From Deltaproteobacteria bacterium (GTDB taxonomy: Bacteria > Desulfobacterota > Syntrophia > Syntrophales > Smithellaceae), in assembly GCA_022703375.1 (NCBI GenBank), contig JAKLDS010000016.1:1-46063 (forward strand): DNA of 46,063 nucleotides, in the 5' to 3' direction. A model generated the notes under the pieces. That model was not told where the DNA came from and searched no databases. It saw only the letters and a program-made list of their open reading frames with translations. This document shows positions 25,758 to 34,790 of the stretch, piece after piece. Every line of letters begins with the position of its first letter. Position 1 is the first letter of the stretch. The translations under genes and the position numbers were made by a program.

Positions 25758-26153
25758 ATGACACAGACAGAGCGATATTATGCAACAGGCAAAAGAAAGA
25801 GTGCCATCGCCCGCGTTTATATGAAATCGGGCAACGGCAACATTATTGTGAACAAGAAAAATTACGAAGAATATTTTACGCGCCCGAGCTTAAAAATGAT
25901 TATCCGACAACCACTCGAAATTACAGGGAAAAATGGCCAGTTTGATTTGTATGTCAATGTTTGCGGCGGCGGCAATGCCGGACAGGCCGGAGCGGTAAAA
26001 CACGGAATTTCCAAGGCTCTTCTGGAGTATGATGCCGCTTTAAGAGGAGTTTTGAAAAAAGCGGGGTTCCTGACAAGAGACGCCCGCGTTAAGGAAAGAA
26101 AAAAGTACGGCCAACCGGGAGCAAGGAAACGGTTCCAATTCTCCAAACGTTAA
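25758..26153 (+). CDS. rpsI: 30S ribosomal protein S9
   Basis: A 131-residue S9. The start at 25758 is supported by GGGAGAAGG immediately upstream and by the normal S9 N-terminus ([17 protein letters not shown]). The body has [20 protein letters not shown], and the very basic C-terminal tail ends [17 protein letters not shown], which reaches tRNA in the P site. A terminator follows its stop. Confidence 0.98.
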   Translation: MTQTERYYATGKRKSAIARVYMKSGNGNIIVNKKNYEEYFTRPSLKMIIRQPLEITGKNGQFDLYVNVCGGGNAGQAGAVKHGISKALLEYDAALRGVLKKAGFLTRDARVKERKKYGQPGARKRFQFSKR

Positions 26154-26160
26154 CTTCAGC

Positions 26161-26189
26161 AAGGGGGGCTTCACGCCTCCCTTTTTTTT
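26161..26189 (+). terminator. Rho-independent terminator after rpsI
   Basis: GGGGGGC (26163-26169), loop TTCAC, GCCTCCC (26175-26181; one G-T pair), then eight T residues. It ends 11 bases before the argC start, so argC expression depends on read-through or on a promoter not recognised here. Confidence 0.8.
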
Positions 26190-26199
26190 GGTGATTTAT

Positions 26200-27237
26200 A
26201 TGATAAAAGCAGCAATATTCGGAGCAAGCGGTTATACGGGGCAGGAGCTGACCAGGCTGCTGCTGGGACATCCGGCAGTGGAACTGACGGCAATTACTTC
26301 ACGACGTTATGCCGGTGTACCGGTGACGGATGTATTTCCGGCTTATTACGGACTGACCAAACTGAAATATCTCAATGCCAAGCCCTCTGAGATAGCGGGT
26401 TTGTGTGATGTTGTCTTTCTTGCTTTGCCGCATGGCGTATCAATGGCGATTGCACCAGAGTTTATCGCGGCGGGGAAAAAAGTGATTGATTTAAGCGCCG
26501 ATTACCGGCTGCGGGATATCGTTACTTACGAAAAGTGGTATGCCAAACATGTCAGCCCGGAGTTGATTAAAGAGGCAGTTTACGGAATTCCTGAACTATA
26601 CCGGAATAAAATCAAAGGAGCATCCCTGATTGCCAATCCGGGCTGCTATCCGACGAGCATTATTCTGGCGCTGGCGCCGGCGCTGCAGAGCAAGCTGGTT
26701 GATGTGAAAACAATCATTGCCGATTCCGCCTCCGGGGTAAGCGGCGCCGGACGTGATCCGCAGATAGGTTCGCTCTTCTGTGAGGTGGACGGCGGTTTCA
26801 AAGCCTATAAGGTGGGCAAACACCGGCACACTCCGGAAATCGAGCAGGAGCTTAATTCACTGGCCGGAACAAGCTTTCCCGTCACATTTACACCTCATTT
26901 GCTGCCGGTAAAAAGGGGAATATTGAGCACGATTTACGCAACGCTGCAGCAGGATATCGGCACAGCCGAGCTCTGCCGCGTCTATTCCCAGTTTTACGCG
27001 CGGGAAAAATTTGTCCGGGTTTGTCCGGAGGGAGTCTTCCCCAATATTTCATCGGTGTGCGGCTCCAACTGCTGTGATATTGCCGCAACTGTTGATACGA
27101 GGACAAAAAGGCTGATAGTAGTTTCGGCCATTGATAATCTGGTTAAAGGCGCTGCCGGACAGGCTGTGCAGAACATGAATATTGTGTGCGGATTGGAAGA
27201 ACATGCCGGATTGAAAACCGCACCGCTTTACCCCTGA
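26200..27237 (+). CDS. argC: N-acetyl-gamma-glutamyl-phosphate reductase
   Basis: Third step of arginine synthesis: NADPH-dependent reduction of N-acetylglutamyl-phosphate to the semialdehyde. From the ATG at 26200 it has 345 residues, normal for the family; an upstream TTG at 26188 would fall inside the terminator T-run and is rejected. Visible: the nucleotide-binding GASGYTGQEL (8-17), catalytic Cys149 in NPGCYPT, the ASGVSGAGRDP block, and C-terminal NLVKGAAGQAVQNMN. cysS starts 4 bp after the stop, so the two form an operon. No other arg gene is present in the window. Confidence 0.96.
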   Translation: MIKAAIFGASGYTGQELTRLLLGHPAVELTAITSRRYAGVPVTDVFPAYYGLTKLKYLNAKPSEIAGLCDVVFLALPHGVSMAIAPEFIAAGKKVIDLSADYRLRDIVTYEKWYAKHVSPELIKEAVYGIPELYRNKIKGASLIANPGCYPTSIILALAPALQSKLVDVKTIIADSASGVSGAGRDPQIGSLFCEVDGGFKAYKVGKHRHTPEIEQELNSLAGTSFPVTFTPHLLPVKRGILSTIYATLQQDIGTAELCRVYSQFYAREKFVRVCPEGVFPNISSVCGSNCCDIAATVDTRTKRLIVVSAIDNLVKGAAGQAVQNMNIVCGLEEHAGLKTAPLYP

Positions 27238-27241
27238 AAAT

Positions 27242-28723
27242 ATGCCGCAAAAAATTTATAATACTAAAACCCGCAAAAAGGAACTCTTCCGCCCATCACA
27301 GGAAGGCAAAGTGAATATTTACGTCTGCGGCATTACCGCCTATGACATATGTCATGTGGGGCATGCCCGCGCCGCGGTTGTCTTTGACGTGGCCGTGCGC
27401 CATTTGCGTTCCCGCGGTTATCGCGTTACGTACGTGAAAAATTTCACTGATATCGACGATAAAATTATTGAACGGGCGAAAAAAGAAGGGGCCGACTGCA
27501 GAGACATAGCTGAACGCTTCATCAAAATGCATAATGAAGATATGGCCGCGCTGGGCGTGGCCACTCCCGATATCACACCGAAAGCTACAGAGCACATGGA
27601 TGAGATGATTGCTTTAATCGGCATCCTGATGGAAAAAGGTTATGCCTATGCCGCAGGCGGTGATGTTTATTTTTCCGTTAATAGCTTTCCTCTTTACGGC
27701 GGGCTTTCCGGGCGCAATCTCGATGAGATGATGGCCGGAGCGCGTGTTGATGTCAATGAAAAAAAGAAAAATCCGCTGGATTTTGCCTTATGGAAGGCAA
27801 GCAAGGAAGGCGAACCCTGCTGGGAATCGCCCTGGGGAAAAGGACGGCCGGGCTGGCATATCGAATGTTCGGCAATGAGCCGCCGTTATCTGGGAGAAAC
27901 TTTTGATATCCACGGCGGCGGTGAGGATTTGATTTTTCCTCATCATGAAAATGAAATTGCCCAGTCCCAGGCGGCAACTGGAAAACCGCCGGCCAACTAC
28001 TGGATGCATAACGGTTTTGTAAAAATAAATTCGGAAAAAATGTCCAAGTCTCTGGGCAATATCTTTCCCATCCGGGACATTATCAAAAATTTTCATCCGG
28101 AGATTCTGCGTTTCTTCCTGCTTCAGAGCCATTACCGCAGCCCTGTTGATTATTCCGATACGGCGCTTGGCGAAGCCAGGTCTTCTCTGATTCGCTGCTA
28201 CACCGTTCTGCGTTTAATTCAACGATTCAGGAATGATTGGGCCGGCACTGCCGCCGCGCTTCCCCCGTCCCCGTCGGCCGGGATGGAATCTTATCTGAAT
28301 ATTTTCCGGGAGCTGGGTGAAAAATTCTCCGCCGCGCTGGACGATGATTTCAACACCGCGCAGGCTCTTGGTTTTGTCTTTGAGGCCGTGCGTCTCACCA
28401 ACAATATACTGGCCGCGGAAAAAAAGATGCCGCCGCTGGAAAAGATTGCTGTTTTGGAAACCGCGTCGCAATTTTTTTCGCAGGCCGGAGCAGTCCTGGG
28501 AATACTTCAGCTTGCACCCGAACAATTCCTGAGCGATGACAGAGAAATAGAAGTGCGCAAGAGAGCGCTCGATGTCACTGCGATTGAAAATTTAATTGCC
28601 GAAAGGCAGGCCGCACGCAACGCCAGAAACTGGGCAAGGGCAGATGAAATCCGCCGGGAACTGGCAAAAATTAATATTACTCTTCAGGATTCAGCAGCTT
28701 CCACCGAATGGTCGATAGAATAA
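27242..28723 (+). CDS. cysS: Cysteinyl-tRNA synthetase
   Basis: A 493-residue class I synthetase that charges tRNA-Cys. The HIGH-type motif is HVGH (38-41) and the KMSKS motif is intact at 266-270. All four ligands of the catalytic zinc are present: Cys29, Cys209, His234 and Glu238. WHIECSAMS and GGGEDLIFPHHENE are conserved active-site blocks. The C-terminal helical region (about 350-490) binds the tRNA stem. It follows argC by 4 bp and ends 108 bp before ctpA. Confidence 0.97.
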   Translation: MPQKIYNTKTRKKELFRPSQEGKVNIYVCGITAYDICHVGHARAAVVFDVAVRHLRSRGYRVTYVKNFTDIDDKIIERAKKEGADCRDIAERFIKMHNEDMAALGVATPDITPKATEHMDEMIALIGILMEKGYAYAAGGDVYFSVNSFPLYGGLSGRNLDEMMAGARVDVNEKKKNPLDFALWKASKEGEPCWESPWGKGRPGWHIECSAMSRRYLGETFDIHGGGEDLIFPHHENEIAQSQAATGKPPANYWMHNGFVKINSEKMSKSLGNIFPIRDIIKNFHPEILRFFLLQSHYRSPVDYSDTALGEARSSLIRCYTVLRLIQRFRNDWAGTAAALPPSPSAGMESYLNIFRELGEKFSAALDDDFNTAQALGFVFEAVRLTNNILAAEKKMPPLEKIAVLETASQFFSQAGAVLGILQLAPEQFLSDDREIEVRKRALDVTAIENLIAERQAARNARNWARADEIRRELAKINITLQDSAASTEWSIE

Positions 28724-28831
28724 CAACTCCGGCTTCTTCCGGCAAAGCGGTAATCTCTTCGGAAAAACATGGAAAATATTGCGAAAAGTGATATAGTATT
28801 TTAATAAACTAACTCTGTAGTGAGGAATTTC

Positions 28832-30151
28832 ATGAATAAAATGTCAAAAAAATGGTTTTTGATAATTCCTGTTATCGTAGCGGCGTTATTTTTTCTATCA
28901 ACTTACAAAGCGTCGCGCGTTGCCGCTCTGGATAAGAGCATATATAAGGATATCCGGACATTCAGTGAAGTTCTGGATATGGTGAAAAAGAATTATGTTG
29001 AGGAAATTGATTCGCAGACCCTGATTAACGGCGCCATCAACGGCATGATTCGTTCGCTCGATCCCCACAGCGCTTTTATGACCGCCGAGGTTTATAAAGA
29101 ACTGGAAGTGGAAACGCAGGGTCGCTTCGGCGGCATCGGCATCGAAATAACAATTTTGAAGGATGTCCTGACTGTTGTCTCTCCGATTGAAGACACCCCC
29201 GCGTTTAATGCCGGAGTTAAATCCGGCGACCAGATTATCAAAATTGAAGGTAAATCCACCAAAGACATTACAATTATGGAGGCTGTCAAGAAATTGCGCG
29301 GGCCGAAGGATACCAAAGTCACCATAACAATAATGCGGGAAAACATGCTCAAACCCAGGGACATCATTCTGACCCGAGCGATTATCCAGATTAAGAGTGT
29401 CAAATCGAAAATACTCGAAGATAACCTGGGTTATATAAGGATTGCCTCTTTCCACGAGAGAACTTCCAATGATTTGCGCAAAGCGCTCAATGAATTAAGC
29501 GGTAAAATCAAACCGATGAAGGGGCTGGTGCTGGATTTGCGAAATGATCCGGGAGGATTACTGATGCAGGCCATCGAAGTATCCGATATGTTCCTTAAGT
29601 CGGGAGTCATAGTTTCCACCAGGGGGCGCGCCAAAAACATGGAAACCAAGGCGACGGCCAAAGACGACGGCAATGAATTATCCTGCCCTATTGTTGTTCT
29701 GGTGAACGAAGGAACGGCAAGCGCGGCGGAAATATTGGCCGGGGCTCTGCAGGATAACGGGCGGGCGCTGATTGTCGGAGTGCAAACCTTCGGCAAGGCC
29801 TCCGTGCAGACAGTCATTCCCATGGAAGATGGTGCGGCGCTGAAACTCACCACCGCGCGTTATTATACACCGAAAGGCCGCTCAATTCAGGCGGAAGGCA
29901 TCAAACCTGATATCGTTGTCAAATTCGTCAGGCGCTCCGAAAACGGCAACGGCACCGGCTCCGACGAACGCCTGCGGGAAAAAGACCTCAAAGGCCATAT
30001 TAAACCGGCAAAAGAAGACGGCACTAAAATTGAAGAAACTTCCGGCAAAGGATTAAAGGATGCTTCCGATGCGGATAATGATAATCAGCTTAAAACGGCA
30101 ATTGATATCCTGAAAAGCTGGGATATCATGAAAAAGAGTATATCCGGCTAA
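28832..30151 (+). CDS. ctpA: C-terminal processing peptidase (S41 family)
   Basis: A 439-residue periplasmic serine protease. The ATG at 28832 is chosen, with GAGGA 7 bases upstream. One N-terminal hydrophobic segment (about 7-25) exports or anchors it. A PDZ domain (about 95-185, FGGIGIEI) recognises substrate C-termini. The catalytic dyad is Ser297 (NEGTASAAE) and Lys322 (TFGKAS). GLVLDLRNDPGGLL (231-244) is the S41 signature. The last 80 residues are charged and low in complexity, ending in a helical tail. Members trim or degrade envelope proteins and regulate murein hydrolases. It heads a plus-strand envelope group. Confidence 0.94.
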   Translation: MNKMSKKWFLIIPVIVAALFFLSTYKASRVAALDKSIYKDIRTFSEVLDMVKKNYVEEIDSQTLINGAINGMIRSLDPHSAFMTAEVYKELEVETQGRFGGIGIEITILKDVLTVVSPIEDTPAFNAGVKSGDQIIKIEGKSTKDITIMEAVKKLRGPKDTKVTITIMRENMLKPRDIILTRAIIQIKSVKSKILEDNLGYIRIASFHERTSNDLRKALNELSGKIKPMKGLVLDLRNDPGGLLMQAIEVSDMFLKSGVIVSTRGRAKNMETKATAKDDGNELSCPIVVLVNEGTASAAEILAGALQDNGRALIVGVQTFGKASVQTVIPMEDGAALKLTTARYYTPKGRSIQAEGIKPDIVVKFVRRSENGNGTGSDERLREKDLKGHIKPAKEDGTKIEETSGKGLKDASDADNDNQLKTAIDILKSWDIMKKSISG

Positions 30152-30195
30152 CTATCCGCCTGAGGATGAATGATCACGGGTATGAACCCCAAAAA

Positions 30196-30292
30196 CAATC
30201 CCGATAATTATCGGAATTGGAAACTTTATCGCGAGCTCGCTGCATGGTATTATACCCTCCGCTGCGCGGGATTGTTAAACTTAACAATCCCG
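30196..30292. repeat. Two palindromes in the ctpA-deacetylase gap
   Basis: CCGATAATTATCGG (30201-30214) is a perfect palindrome extended by CAAT and ATTG on either side. At 30267-30292 CGGGATTGTTAA pairs perfectly with TTAACAATCCCG across a 2-base loop. The motif CGGAATTGGA, or nearly so, occurs twice (about 30212 and 30308), and GTGC-TACGC-GCAC forms another hairpin at 30295-30308. This suggests an intergenic repeat or operator cluster; the long stem lacks a T-run, so it is not a usual terminator. Confidence 0.5.
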
Positions 30293-30334
30293 TTGTGCTA
30301 CGCGCACGGAATTGGAGTTTTACAATAAATCCGC

Positions 30335-31300
30335 ATGAAATCTTTCAAAAAAATATTAACCGGATTGCTGATTGTTCTGATTGTAGCGTCGCTGGCGGCC
30401 ATTATTTACGTATCTCAATTCGGTTATGAAGATAAAAAGGACACAGTAAAAGCACCGAAGCCGGCAGAGAAAGAAACCGCTGCGCCGCGAGCGGTTTTGC
30501 CGCCGGCACCCGGAAAGCAACCGGAAAAAAACATTACCACGTCTCCCCGTTCCGCTGCCAAAAAAGAAAAGGCTGTCATTGCCAAAATTGAAAAATTTCC
30601 GGCCGCTTCCGGACAGGTGGCCATTATTGTTGACGATATCGGCCATGATCTGGCGGCGCTCCGGGAACTGCTAAAGATTGACGCCGGCATTACCTTCGCC
30701 GTATTACCGCTTTTGCATCATTCCCGCGATGCGGCGGAAATTATCAACAAAGCCGGCCGGGAAGCACTGCTGCACCTGCCGATGGAACCGTCTTCCTATC
30801 CCCGGGAAAAACCCGGCAGCGGCGCGCTATTCACGGATATGAATAATAAGGAACTGCTTTACCAGCTGGAAAAGAATCTGGCTTCGGTACCCCACATTTC
30901 CGGCGTCAATAATCATATGGGTTCGAAATTCATGGAGGACAAGGAAAGGCTTACTCTCGTTTTCTCCGCTCTCAAGAAAAGAAACTTATTTTTCATTGAT
31001 TCCCGCACTACCGCGAAAAGCGCGGCTGCGGCCGCTTCCGCAAAAGTCGGTCTGCCCATGGCGTCGCGGCATATTTTTCTTGATAACAGCCGTAATTACA
31101 AGGAAATATATCAGATACTAATGGATGCTGCCGCCCGTGCCGAGAAAGGCAACAACCAACCTTTAATCATCATCGGTCATCCTTATCCCGACACTATCCG
31201 GGCACTGAGAGATGCGATGAAAGTTTTCCGGGAAAAAAACATTCAGGTGGTTCCCGTATCCCGAGTTTTTCAGGTTAAAACGGAAAAAGGCGATTCCTGA
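30335..31300 (+). CDS. Divergent polysaccharide deacetylase (YibQ-like)
   Basis: A 321-residue protein with one N-terminal membrane segment (about 8-27), a Pro/Lys/Ala-rich linker (30-92), and a catalytic-type domain from about 93 onward. Conserved blocks are VDDIGHD (99-105), LLHLPMEP (145-152), GVNNHMGSKF (190-199), FIDSRT (220-225) and GHPYP (281-285), the pattern of the divergent deacetylase family related to NodB-type enzymes. The domain faces the periplasm. The substrate is unknown; peptidoglycan or another envelope glycan is likely. It is followed after 12 bp by the TPR lipoprotein gene, consistent with one operon. In many bacteria such genes lie next to a CtpA-type protease, as here. 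Confidence 0.88.
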   Translation: MKSFKKILTGLLIVLIVASLAAIIYVSQFGYEDKKDTVKAPKPAEKETAAPRAVLPPAPGKQPEKNITTSPRSAAKKEKAVIAKIEKFPAASGQVAIIVDDIGHDLAALRELLKIDAGITFAVLPLLHHSRDAAEIINKAGREALLHLPMEPSSYPREKPGSGALFTDMNNKELLYQLEKNLASVPHISGVNNHMGSKFMEDKERLTLVFSALKKRNLFFIDSRTTAKSAAAAASAKVGLPMASRHIFLDNSRNYKEIYQILMDAAARAEKGNNQPLIIIGHPYPDTIRALRDAMKVFREKNIQVVPVSRVFQVKTEKGDS

Positions 31301-31312
31301 AACGGATGACAG

Positions 31313-33025
31313 ATGAATAATTTTCTGAAAAAAATAACTATATTTCCCGCAGTCCTGGCATTAATGATACCGGTAATTTCCGGCGGTTGCAGTGTTCTTA
31401 ACGCGCACAGCGGCAGGGGGCAACTGGAAAAACCCGATGCCCGGTCGTCTTATCATTATTCTCTCAGCGTGCTTTTACGTCTGGAGGGACAGATGGATGG
31501 GGCGGCGGCGGAATTGGAAAAAGCCATTGACGCTGACCCTGACTCACCCTTTCTTGCCACCGAACTGATTTCTCTTTACAAAGAAACAGGCAACATGGAA
31601 AAAGCCATAGCCCTGGGCGAAGAGGCGCTGACGAAAAATCCGGACTATGCCGATCTGCATCTGATTATGGGAGGAATATTCATCAGTGTCCGCGAATATA
31701 AAAAGGCGCTGCGCGAATATAACAGAGTGATTGAGCTCGAACCCAAAAATATTGTCGCTCATCTTTACGCGGCAATTATTTACGCCGAAGAAAAAAAGTA
31801 TGATGACGCGGAAGTTACATTCCGCAAATTGCTGGAGATCGATCCCGACAATGTCATGGGTATTTACTATTACGGCAAAATCCTTTTGGAAATGCAGCGC
31901 TTCACAGATGCGGAAAAAATGTATCTCAAGGCAATTTCGCTTAAGCCGTCTTTTGAATCTGCCGTTTTCGATCTTGCCAAACTATACGAAAAGCAAAAGC
32001 AACCGGAGAAAGCCATCCGCATCTACCGCAATTTTGTAGAACAGAATCCGGCCCGGATTTCTTATAAAATGAAAATTGCGGAAATACTGCTCCGGGAAAA
32101 GAAATATGAAGAAGCGGAAAAAGAATACCTCGAATTATTGAAGTACCTTCCCGGCAATCCGGAAGTGACAGTTTCTCTGGGACTGCTATATTTAGATATG
32201 CGCAAGTATGATCAGGCGGTGGCTCAGTTCAGCAGAGTACTGGAAAAAAACGAGGCCAATGACAGAGTTCGCTATTTAATGGCCAGCGCCTATCAGGAAA
32301 AGGGCGATAACAGACTGGCGCTGGCGGAATTCCGCAAAATATCAGCACAATCCGAATTATTCGCCAATTCCCGTATTCAGGCGGCGCTGCTGTTGAAAAA
32401 AGACGGCCGGAGCGAAGAAGCAATACCATTGCTGGAAGATGCCATCAGAAAAAAGAGTGATCAGGTTCCCCTGTACATCCTTCTGTCTTCCTTATATGAA
32501 GAGAAAAAAGACATTTCCTCGGCGGAAAAAGCTTTGCAGGGCGGCATCAGAACACTTCCGAAAAGCGTTGATTTAAATTACAGCCTCGGAGTCCTCTATG
32601 AAAAAACAAATCGTTTTCCGGAAAGCATCAGGCAGATGGAGCAGGTATTGAGCATTGATCCGAATAATGCCAATGCGCTGAATTTTATCGGCTACAGTTA
32701 TGCCGATCGCGGCCTGAACCTGGCGGAAGCGGAAAAGTTGATTATTAAAGCGCTGAATATCAAGCCGGACAGCGGCTACATCATTGACAGTCTGGGTTGG
32801 TTGTATTTTCGCCAGGGGAAATATGACAGCGCCGAAAAAAAATTAAAGGAAGCTCTTGCGATATTGCCTGATGATCCCGCAATCATTGAACACCTGGGAG
32901 ATGTTTATGCCAAAACCGGGCGGATTAAACAGGCGGAAGAAATGTATCGCAAAGCTCTGAAAATAGATTCCCAAAACAATTCCCTGCAAAAGAAACTCGA
33001 AGAAATAAAACAGCTGCAAAAATAA
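31313..33025 (+). CDS. TPR-repeat lipoprotein
   Basis: A 570-residue protein made almost wholly of tetratricopeptide repeats (about 14-15 units from residue 45 to the end, recurring A-x-x-x-Y/L and P positions). The signal peptide ends in a lipobox, ISGGC, with Cys26 as the lipidation site. The residue after Cys is Ser, not Asp, so outer-membrane sorting is expected. Such proteins act as scaffolds; they are often encoded next to a LolB-type gene, as here (23-bp gap). No catalytic domain is visible, and a role in envelope assembly is inferred from context only. Confidence 0.85.
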   Translation: MNNFLKKITIFPAVLALMIPVISGGCSVLNAHSGRGQLEKPDARSSYHYSLSVLLRLEGQMDGAAAELEKAIDADPDSPFLATELISLYKETGNMEKAIALGEEALTKNPDYADLHLIMGGIFISVREYKKALREYNRVIELEPKNIVAHLYAAIIYAEEKKYDDAEVTFRKLLEIDPDNVMGIYYYGKILLEMQRFTDAEKMYLKAISLKPSFESAVFDLAKLYEKQKQPEKAIRIYRNFVEQNPARISYKMKIAEILLREKKYEEAEKEYLELLKYLPGNPEVTVSLGLLYLDMRKYDQAVAQFSRVLEKNEANDRVRYLMASAYQEKGDNRLALAEFRKISAQSELFANSRIQAALLLKKDGRSEEAIPLLEDAIRKKSDQVPLYILLSSLYEEKKDISSAEKALQGGIRTLPKSVDLNYSLGVLYEKTNRFPESIRQMEQVLSIDPNNANALNFIGYSYADRGLNLAEAEKLIIKALNIKPDSGYIIDSLGWLYFRQGKYDSAEKKLKEALAILPDDPAIIEHLGDVYAKTGRIKQAEEMYRKALKIDSQNNSLQKKLEEIKQLQK

Positions 33026-33048
33026 ATTTTGCTATCGCAGAACCTGAA

Positions 33049-33837
33049 ATGTGCAAAAAACTATTTTTTTCCAGCCGAATATCGTTAATAATTATTTCAC
33101 TCATTGCCTTTTCCGGTTGCCCGGACAGGCTCTCTGTTGTGCAGGACAAAACGCAGCCGGAGCAAATTCTGGCGGAACTTTCCGGAACAGTTAAAGAAGA
33201 TGATATACTCAAAAGTATCGTCCAACTGGAGCTGGCCACGGCCGGGGGTGTTTATCCAACCCGCGCTGTCCTGATAGCCAGAAAGCCTTCTTATTTAAGG
33301 CTGGAATTGCTGCCCCTGATGGGAACGCCGGATTTTTTTCTGGCTGCAACCCCGCGGAAACTGAGAATTTTACTGGCCGGCAAAGGTGAATATTACCGGG
33401 GCGCCCCGACTGCCGAAAACCTGGCTCGTTTCCTGCCGGGAAAATTCAGCCTGGAGGAAATCGTGACCATTTTAACCGGCGGCTTCCCGATAGCCGGCGG
33501 ACCGGGAACAACGGTCGGCATAAAACCTGATAAAGATTTTCTGCTTGTGGAAATAAAAGGAAAATCCGGATGGATGCAGAAAATATGGATTGATGAACAT
33601 CATCATCCGACAAAATTCTCCCATTATGATGAACATAATCAGGAAATTTACAATATTCAACATGAATACTATGAAGAAGGCAAACCGCTGGCGGGAAAAA
33701 TAACCGTCCGGATGGCCGGAGGCCGAACTATGCTGAGCGTTTCCTATTCCGATCCTGAAATAGAGAAGGGAACGGCTGATTTATCTATTTTTGATTTGCC
33801 GCCCCCCGCGGGTGTAAAAACAATTTTAATGGATTGA
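33049..33837 (+). CDS. LolB-like / DUF4292-type outer-membrane lipoprotein
   Basis: A 262-residue lipoprotein: signal peptide about 1-23 with lipobox FSGC (Cys24). The mature part is a beta-rich chain resembling the LolA/LolB half-barrel, with an early LSGTVKEDD strand, PSYLRLELLPLMGTP, and later antiparallel strands (LLVEIKGKSGWMQKIWID). LolB inserts lipoproteins into the outer membrane. The assignment rests on fold pattern, size and its place after a TPR protein gene, a pairing seen across Proteobacteria; sequence identity to LolB looks low. It ends the plus-strand group at the terminator 33866-33901. Confidence 0.65.
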   Translation: MCKKLFFSSRISLIIISLIAFSGCPDRLSVVQDKTQPEQILAELSGTVKEDDILKSIVQLELATAGGVYPTRAVLIARKPSYLRLELLPLMGTPDFFLAATPRKLRILLAGKGEYYRGAPTAENLARFLPGKFSLEEIVTILTGGFPIAGGPGTTVGIKPDKDFLLVEIKGKSGWMQKIWIDEHHHPTKFSHYDEHNQEIYNIQHEYYEEGKPLAGKITVRMAGGRTMLSVSYSDPEIEKGTADLSIFDLPPPAGVKTILMD

Positions 33838-33865
33838 AAAAAGGCGGTAAAAATTTTTCATCAAA

Positions 33866-33901
33866 AATAAAAAGGGGCTGTTTGCACAGCCCCTTTTTAT
33901 T
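33866..33901. terminator. Bidirectional terminator between LolB-like gene and cpoB
   Basis: GGGGCTGT (33874-33881), loop TTGC, ACAGCCCC (33886-33893), flanked by AATAAAAA on the left and TTTTTATT on the right. It therefore has a T-run on both strands and serves the two converging operons. Confidence 0.9.
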
Positions 33902-33917
33902 TTTTTATTCCGGGACG

Positions 33918-34766
33918 CTACTTTATTTCCTGCAGTTTTGACCGCGCGATACGCGCCTGATTGGTATTGGGGTAATCCTTGATTACCTGCTGCAGCAGCA
34001 GCTTGGAACTGGTCTTATCATTAAGTTTCAGGAAGGAAAGTCCCTGTTTCAATAAGGCATACGATACCTTATTGCCTCCCGGATAATTCTTAATTACCTT
34101 TTCATATTCCAGAATGGCTTTTTCATAATTCTTTTCAAAGAAGTAGCATTCGCCAATCCAGAACTGAGCGTTGTCCGAATATTCGGTTTCCGGATAAACA
34201 GCCAGAAAATTCTGAAACTCGGTACGCGCCTTCCCATAGTTACCTTCTTTAAAAATCTGGTAGGCCATGGAATACATCGCTTCTTTTTCCAGCTTCTTTC
34301 CCGGTTCCTTGGCAGGAGGAGCGGTTACCGCTGCTACTGATGCTGCTGCTTTAGCCGCAACATCACTCCGGCTTTCGCTCCGGCCGCCGATTTCCAGGAA
34401 ATTTTCAATAAAATTTATTCTCAGGACAATGTCATCCAGTTTGTCCTTATATTCGTCCTCTTTCTTTTTATTGCCGGCTATCTCCTTTTTCAGGGCATCA
34501 ATCTGGCCGCGCAGCTGCTGAATATTATCCCGCAAATCAGCAATATCCGCCGCCGTGTTGGCACTGCCCTTTCTTGTTGATGAAAGAACCTCTGTGTTTT
34601 TGGTAACATCTTTTTTCAAGGCCGCCACATCGGCATCAACTCTGGCGAGATTTGTTTCCATTGCCTGGCTTAACTGCAATTTAGCATCTCTCAAATCGTC
34701 AGTCGTGGCGCAGCCTGCTGCCGACAATATAAACACCAGCAAAGCAAGAGGAAGAAAACTTTTCAC
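33918..34766 (-). CDS. cpoB: Cell division coordinator CpoB (YbgF)
   Basis: A 282-residue envelope protein, last gene of the tol-pal cluster. It has a lipobox SAAGC with Cys19; most CpoB proteins are soluble and periplasmic, so the lipoprotein form is a lineage trait. A long coiled coil (about 24-125) would give trimers, followed by an Ala/Pro linker (135-155) and a C-terminal TPR domain (about 160-282; AYQIFKEGNYGKARTEF and two more repeats). CpoB links Tol-Pal constriction with peptidoglycan synthesis. It lies 24 bp after pal. Confidence 0.9.
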   Translation of the reverse strand: MKSFLPLALLVFILSAAGCATTDDLRDAKLQLSQAMETNLARVDADVAALKKDVTKNTEVLSSTRKGSANTAADIADLRDNIQQLRGQIDALKKEIAGNKKKEDEYKDKLDDIVLRINFIENFLEIGGRSESRSDVAAKAAASVAAVTAPPAKEPGKKLEKEAMYSMAYQIFKEGNYGKARTEFQNFLAVYPETEYSDNAQFWIGECYFFEKNYEKAILEYEKVIKNYPGGNKVSYALLKQGLSFLKLNDKTSSKLLLQQVIKDYPNTNQARIARSKLQEIK

Positions 34767-34790
34767 GGCAAATCCCCTTCTTTTGTCGTT

